Part shown: positions 4,591 to 6,415 of the stretch, piece by piece
Layout: each line of letters opens with the position of its first letter
Numbering within the stretch: the stretch's first letter is position 1
Assembly (NCBI GenBank): GCA_019237355.1
Contig: JAFAHH010000526.1
Coordinates: 1-6,415 of the forward strand
Length of the DNA stretch: 6,415 bases
Direction: 5' to 3'
Source of the DNA: Acetobacteraceae bacterium
GTDB taxonomy: Bacteria; Pseudomonadota; Alphaproteobacteria; Acetobacterales; Acetobacteraceae
The notes under the pieces: generated by a model
Databases searched by the model: none
The model's input: the letters and a program-made list of their open reading frames with translations, nothing else
What the model was told of the DNA's origin: nothing
Position numbers and translations under genes: made by a program

Positions 4591-5457
4591 AGGAATCCTG
4601 AAGATTCGCCGAAATCCGCCACGCCGAGACCGTGGGGAGAGCAATCAGAGCGGCACAAAACCATGCTCGGTTCAGCCCCATCGCCTAGCCGTCCCGCTCG
4701 AACCCCGCGGTTCGGCTGTTTTGAGCTTGACCTCATAGCTGGCTGCTTGCGCGGCCGGAACGGCGCCGAGATCGCGCTCCGTCCCAAGTCGTTCGACCTG
4801 TTGCGCTATCTCGCCTGCAATCTCAATCGTCTCGTTTCCAGAGACGAGCTGATGGCGGCGGTCTGGCCGAATGTCTTCGTAACCGATGACAGCATCACCC
4901 AGTGCGTCGCGGAGATCCGCCGCGCGCTAGGGGGTGAGGGCCAGGCCCTGCTGCGTACAGTTCCGAAGCGGGGCTATATTCTCGCCGCCGGACCGGGCCG
5001 CGCCGAGCCGCCTTCGCCAGCGATCGATCCTGAAACACGCCCGCCCGCCATGCCTTCCGGCGGTCCCGGCGGCGAAACGGAACCACCTCGTCCCGCCGAA
5101 GGGACGGATATCGCCGTCTGGCTGCGTGGCCTGGGATTAGAGCGTTATTCGGCCGCGTTTCGTGAAAATGAGATCGACGCCGCGTCCCTGATGCGGCTCA
5201 CGGCGCAAGACCTTGAAGGACTCGGCGTGACCGTAATAGGCCATCGTCATCGGCTGCTCGATGCTATCGCGGCACTCCGTAACAACGGTTCTCAGCCCAC
5301 GCTGGGCTCAGCCAATAGCCCCACTGCGGCAGCTGCGGGTGGCGGGCGACTTCCTGCTCAATCTGATTGGTTACAACCTCATTCGGATTCCGAAGCTGAT
5401 TGGCTTGGCATAGGAGGAGTCTGCCGAAATGGCCGGAATGCAACGTCAGTGGAATGA
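4483..5457 (+). CDS. Hybrid ORF: nitrilase start, OmpR-type winged helix and SAM domain, truncated
   Basis: The 324-codon frame has four parts. Residues 1-36 are a nitrilase stub. Residues 77-169 (FGCFELDLIAGCLRGRNGAE through TVPKRGYILAA) are an OmpR/PhoB-type winged-helix DNA-binding domain with DELMAAVWP and SITQCVAEIRRALG. Residues 170-207 are a Pro-rich linker. Residues 208-266 (DIAVWLRGLGLERYSAAF, then LMRLTAQDLEGLGV and HRHRLLDAI) are a SAM domain. In Bradyrhizobium-type proteins this order precedes a class III adenylate/guanylate cyclase domain and an ATPase/TPR part; none of that is present. From about residue 280 the frame passes out of phase through an IS5 remnant to a stop at 5455-5457. 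The native start of the winged-helix gene is probably the ATG at 4663 (MLGSAPSPSR). The product could still bind DNA but has no catalytic domain, so the gene is best seen as a remnant. Confidence 0.75.
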   Translation: MGDVYRRFRAAAVQAAPVFVDREATIADLDGRVANARNPEDSPKSATPRPWGEQSERHKTMLGSAPSPSRPARTPRFGCFELDLIAGCLRGRNGAEIALRPKSFDLLRYLACNLNRLVSRDELMAAVWPNVFVTDDSITQCVAEIRRALGGEGQALLRTVPKRGYILAAGPGRAEPPSPAIDPETRPPAMPSGGPGGETEPPRPAEGTDIAVWLRGLGLERYSAAFRENEIDAASLMRLTAQDLEGLGVTVIGHRHRLLDAIAALRNNGSQPTLGSANSPTAAAAGGGRLPAQSDWLQPHSDSEADWLGIGGVCRNGRNATSVE

Positions 5458-5555
5458 AAAATTCCCGGAGTGGAGGAGCGAGAGCCTGGAATGATCGCAT
5501 GAGTTTGGCGCACATCAAGCCCGGACCTGCGCCTTTTCAGTTTTTCAGAAAACTG
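5318..5555 (+). mobile_element. IS5-family element remnant, right end only
   Basis: The plus strand at 5339-5413 reads VAGDFLLNLIGYNLIRIP and then KLIGLA with a stop. This is the C-terminus of IS5-family transposases of the type that begin MRGRF and end near FLLNLIAYNLIRIPKLIAA. Left of about 5318 the match is lost and the SAM-domain gene takes over, so roughly the first 90% of the element is gone. The right end is well kept: tttttcagaaaactg (5541-5555) pairs with the left end of the second element at 6258, and CTAG follows (5556-5559). Confidence 0.75.
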
Positions 5556-5559
5556 CTAG
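5541..5559 (+). repeat. Right terminal inverted repeat and CTAG of the IS5 remnant
   Basis: The reverse complement of 5541-5559 is CTAGCAGTTTTCTGAAAAA. The left end of the other element at 6254-6272 is CTAGCAGTCTGATGAAAAA. Fifteen of the 19 bases agree, including the CTAG that may be the four-base target duplication of IS5-group elements (YTAR). Confidence 0.7.
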
Positions 5560-5598
5560 ACCAGTTTCAGGCTGACTGTGCAGACCGAAACTGGTCTA
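5557..5598. repeat. Perfect 12-base inverted repeat with 18-base loop
   Basis: The arms are tagaccagtttc (5557-5568) and gaaactggtcta (5587-5598), with an 18-base spacer. The right arm also lies in a smaller palindrome, agacc-gaaact-ggtct (5582-5597). The structure starts inside the CTAG at the IS end and lies about 70 bases past the stop of the deaminase gene. It could be that gene's terminator, although no T-run follows closely, or an operator or recombination site. Confidence 0.6.
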
Positions 5599-5668
5599 AG
5601 TCTTTGTTTTACGAGCATCTTCACGCGCTCCTGGAACCGCAAGCGTTTCCAGTCAAGCGCGATCTGCT

Positions 5669-6217
5669 CTACTTTCCGTTGCCATCTTGGCGAATACCTT
5701 CGGCATCGAAACGGAGATCTCCGCTGCCTTCGCCATTGGGTAGCTCTTTGAGTTTTTCCATCATGTTAACGATAATCGCGGATTCGGCAAACATTTGCTT
5801 AGCCACCCGAAATTCGCTTGCCCATCGTTCGTCGCTATCGCTGGGTTCGTAGGCAACCAACCGCGCTATTCCCGATTGTATAATGGCCTTCGAGCATTCA
5901 ATACACGGAAACCACGGCACATACATAGTGCACCCTTTCAAAGCAATCCCGATACGAGCCGCATTGTAGATTGCATTTCTTTCGGCATGGGAACTCCAAG
6001 TATATTTGGCTCCCGTGTGCCTGGCGTGACGCTCGGGCACGTCATCTGCGACACCCCTGGGAAATCCGTTGAATTCAGTTGAGCGAACCTCACGATCTGG
6101 GCCTACAACAACGGCGCCAACGCGTCGTCCACTTTCCTTGCTCCATTCCGCAATATAGTGGGCAAGCGCCATGAACCTCTTGTCCCATTTGCCTGAGACG
6201 GCAAACGCGTTCGTCAT
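5669..6217 (-). CDS. dCMP/cytidine deaminase family zinc enzyme
   Basis: A 182-residue soluble enzyme of the zinc deaminase superfamily, closest in layout to dCMP deaminases, which convert dCMP to dUMP for thymidylate synthesis. Residues 11-40 (WDKRFMALAHYIAEWSK, then RRVGAVVVGPD) form the first strands. FNGFPRGVADD (49-59) is the nucleotide-binding loop. SHAERNAIYNAAR gives zinc ligand H77 and catalytic E79; PWFPCIEC gives zinc ligands C105 and C108. SKAIIQSGIARLV follows as in the family, so all key residues are present. About 30 residues after the core (EKLKELPNGEGSGDL onward) look like an unstructured tail. The start at 6217 is set by GGAGG eight bases upstream; a GTG at 6232 overlaps that site and is unlikely. 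Only about 36 bases separate the start from an IS5 element, so its promoter may lie in the IS. Substrate choice is not provable from sequence; an RNA or free-base deaminase is less likely. Confidence 0.88.
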   Translation of the reverse strand: MTNAFAVSGKWDKRFMALAHYIAEWSKESGRRVGAVVVGPDREVRSTEFNGFPRGVADDVPERHARHTGAKYTWSSHAERNAIYNAARIGIALKGCTMYVPWFPCIECSKAIIQSGIARLVAYEPSDSDERWASEFRVAKQMFAESAIIVNMMEKLKELPNGEGSGDLRFDAEGIRQDGNGK

Positions 6218-6253
6218 GCTTTTTTCCTCCACTAAACAGATTTTGCCTTGCCT

Positions 6254-6272
6254 CTAGCAGTCTGATGAAAAA
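6254..6272 (+). repeat. CTAG and left terminal inverted repeat of the second IS5 element
   Basis: CTAG (6254-6257) followed by cagtctgatgaaaaa pairs with the IS end at 5541-5559 in inverted orientation, with 15 of 19 bases matching. This sets the left end of the element at about 6258. Confidence 0.7.
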
Positions 6273-6415
6273 ACCTCTTGCCCGGCGCGGATTCGGAATG
6301 ATTCAAACCTGCCGCCTAAAGCGGAGTAAAGCGATGCGCGGTAGGTTCGTCGATCAGGCCAAGCTGTTTTCCTATATCTCGCCGGAAGCTCGGGTTCCGG
6401 AACAGCACCCGCTAC
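6258..6415 (+). mobile_element. IS5-family element, left end, cut by the window edge
   Basis: The element starts at 6258 just after CTAG, has a 76-base leader, and then the transposase. It is in the same orientation as the remnant ending at 5555 and has a matching terminal repeat. The right end is outside the window. Confidence 0.78.
6334..6415 (+). CDS. IS5-family transposase, N-terminus only
   Basis: From an ATG at 6334 with GGAG seven bases upstream, 27 codons are visible before the edge: MRGRFVDQAKLFSYISPEAR then VPEQHPL. This is the standard N-terminus of rhizobial IS5-family transposases (MRG-LFSYI-PE-RVP-HPLR-I). No catalytic residue is within the window, so intactness cannot be judged. 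As I recall the family, the same subgroup carries the FLLNLIAYNLIRIPKLI C-terminus seen in the remnant at 5339-5413, which agrees with the shared terminal repeats. Confidence 0.85.
   Translation, partial: MRGRFVDQAKLFSYISPEARVPEQHPL

Noticed and set aside
5557..5598. Inverted repeat called as a confident terminator
   Set aside because: The loop is long and neither side is followed by a T-run, so it is listed only as a repeat.
5400..5852. Plus-strand 150-codon frame
   Set aside because: It crosses the IS5 end and runs antisense through the deaminase gene, with no family match.
1..6415. CRISPR array
   Set aside because: No series of evenly spaced direct repeats anywhere in the window.

Overview
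The window looks like an accessory region of an alphaproteobacterium, most likely from the Bradyrhizobium/Nitrobacteraceae part of the Hyphomicrobiales. The clues are high GC, the kinds of insertion sequence present (IS256, IS1380, IS5, IS1634 and IS6 families) and the style of the intact genes. This placement is inferred from remembered families, not from a search. The region is an insertion-sequence graveyard in which several host genes survive only as stubs.

Layout. Bases 1-1112 (minus) are the 5' part of an IS256-family element that runs off the left edge; a hairpin at its end covers the transposase ribosome binding site. It abuts a short IS1380 transposase fragment (about 1113-1225), which itself abuts the 5' part of a small membrane-protein gene that has lost its start codon (1231-1401). 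Next is a cupin of the mandelonitrile-lyase-like type (1440-1835, minus) with a frame-broken Tat signal sequence upstream (1836-1950). A control region with a T-N11-A palindrome (2092-2108) separates it from the first 19 codons of a divergent LysR regulator (2137-2193). The rest of that regulator is replaced by a 3' fragment of an IS5-family transposase (about 2194-2385) joined to a 5' fragment of an IS1634-family transposase (about 2390-2741). A frame-broken IS6-family transposase 3' end follows on the plus strand (about 2855-3130).

An intact MarR-type regulator (3182-3622, minus) faces a 390-base gene-poor stretch carrying related palindromes and a promoter-like TTGACA. Downstream on the plus strand are a 34-codon ORF with an ideal Shine-Dalgarno, a DUF4242 gene (4126-4431) and a hybrid ORF (4483-5457). 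The hybrid begins as a nitrilase, continues as the winged-helix plus SAM N-terminus of a class III cyclase-type protein, and ends out of frame inside an IS5-family remnant. That remnant ends at 5555. A complete dCMP-deaminase-like gene (5669-6217, minus) lies between this IS end and the left end of a second, same-type IS5 element starting at 6258, whose transposase runs off the right edge.

Genes judged intact are the cupin (from its internal start), MarR regulator, DUF4242 protein and deaminase. No CRISPR array, tRNA or rRNA was seen. I find no clear new multi-gene system. The most interesting items are the deaminase cassette between two direct IS5 copies, the in-frame nitrilase/wHTH/SAM hybrid, the eroded signal peptide of the cupin, and the palindrome-rich leader with a possible coupling peptide before DUF4242.
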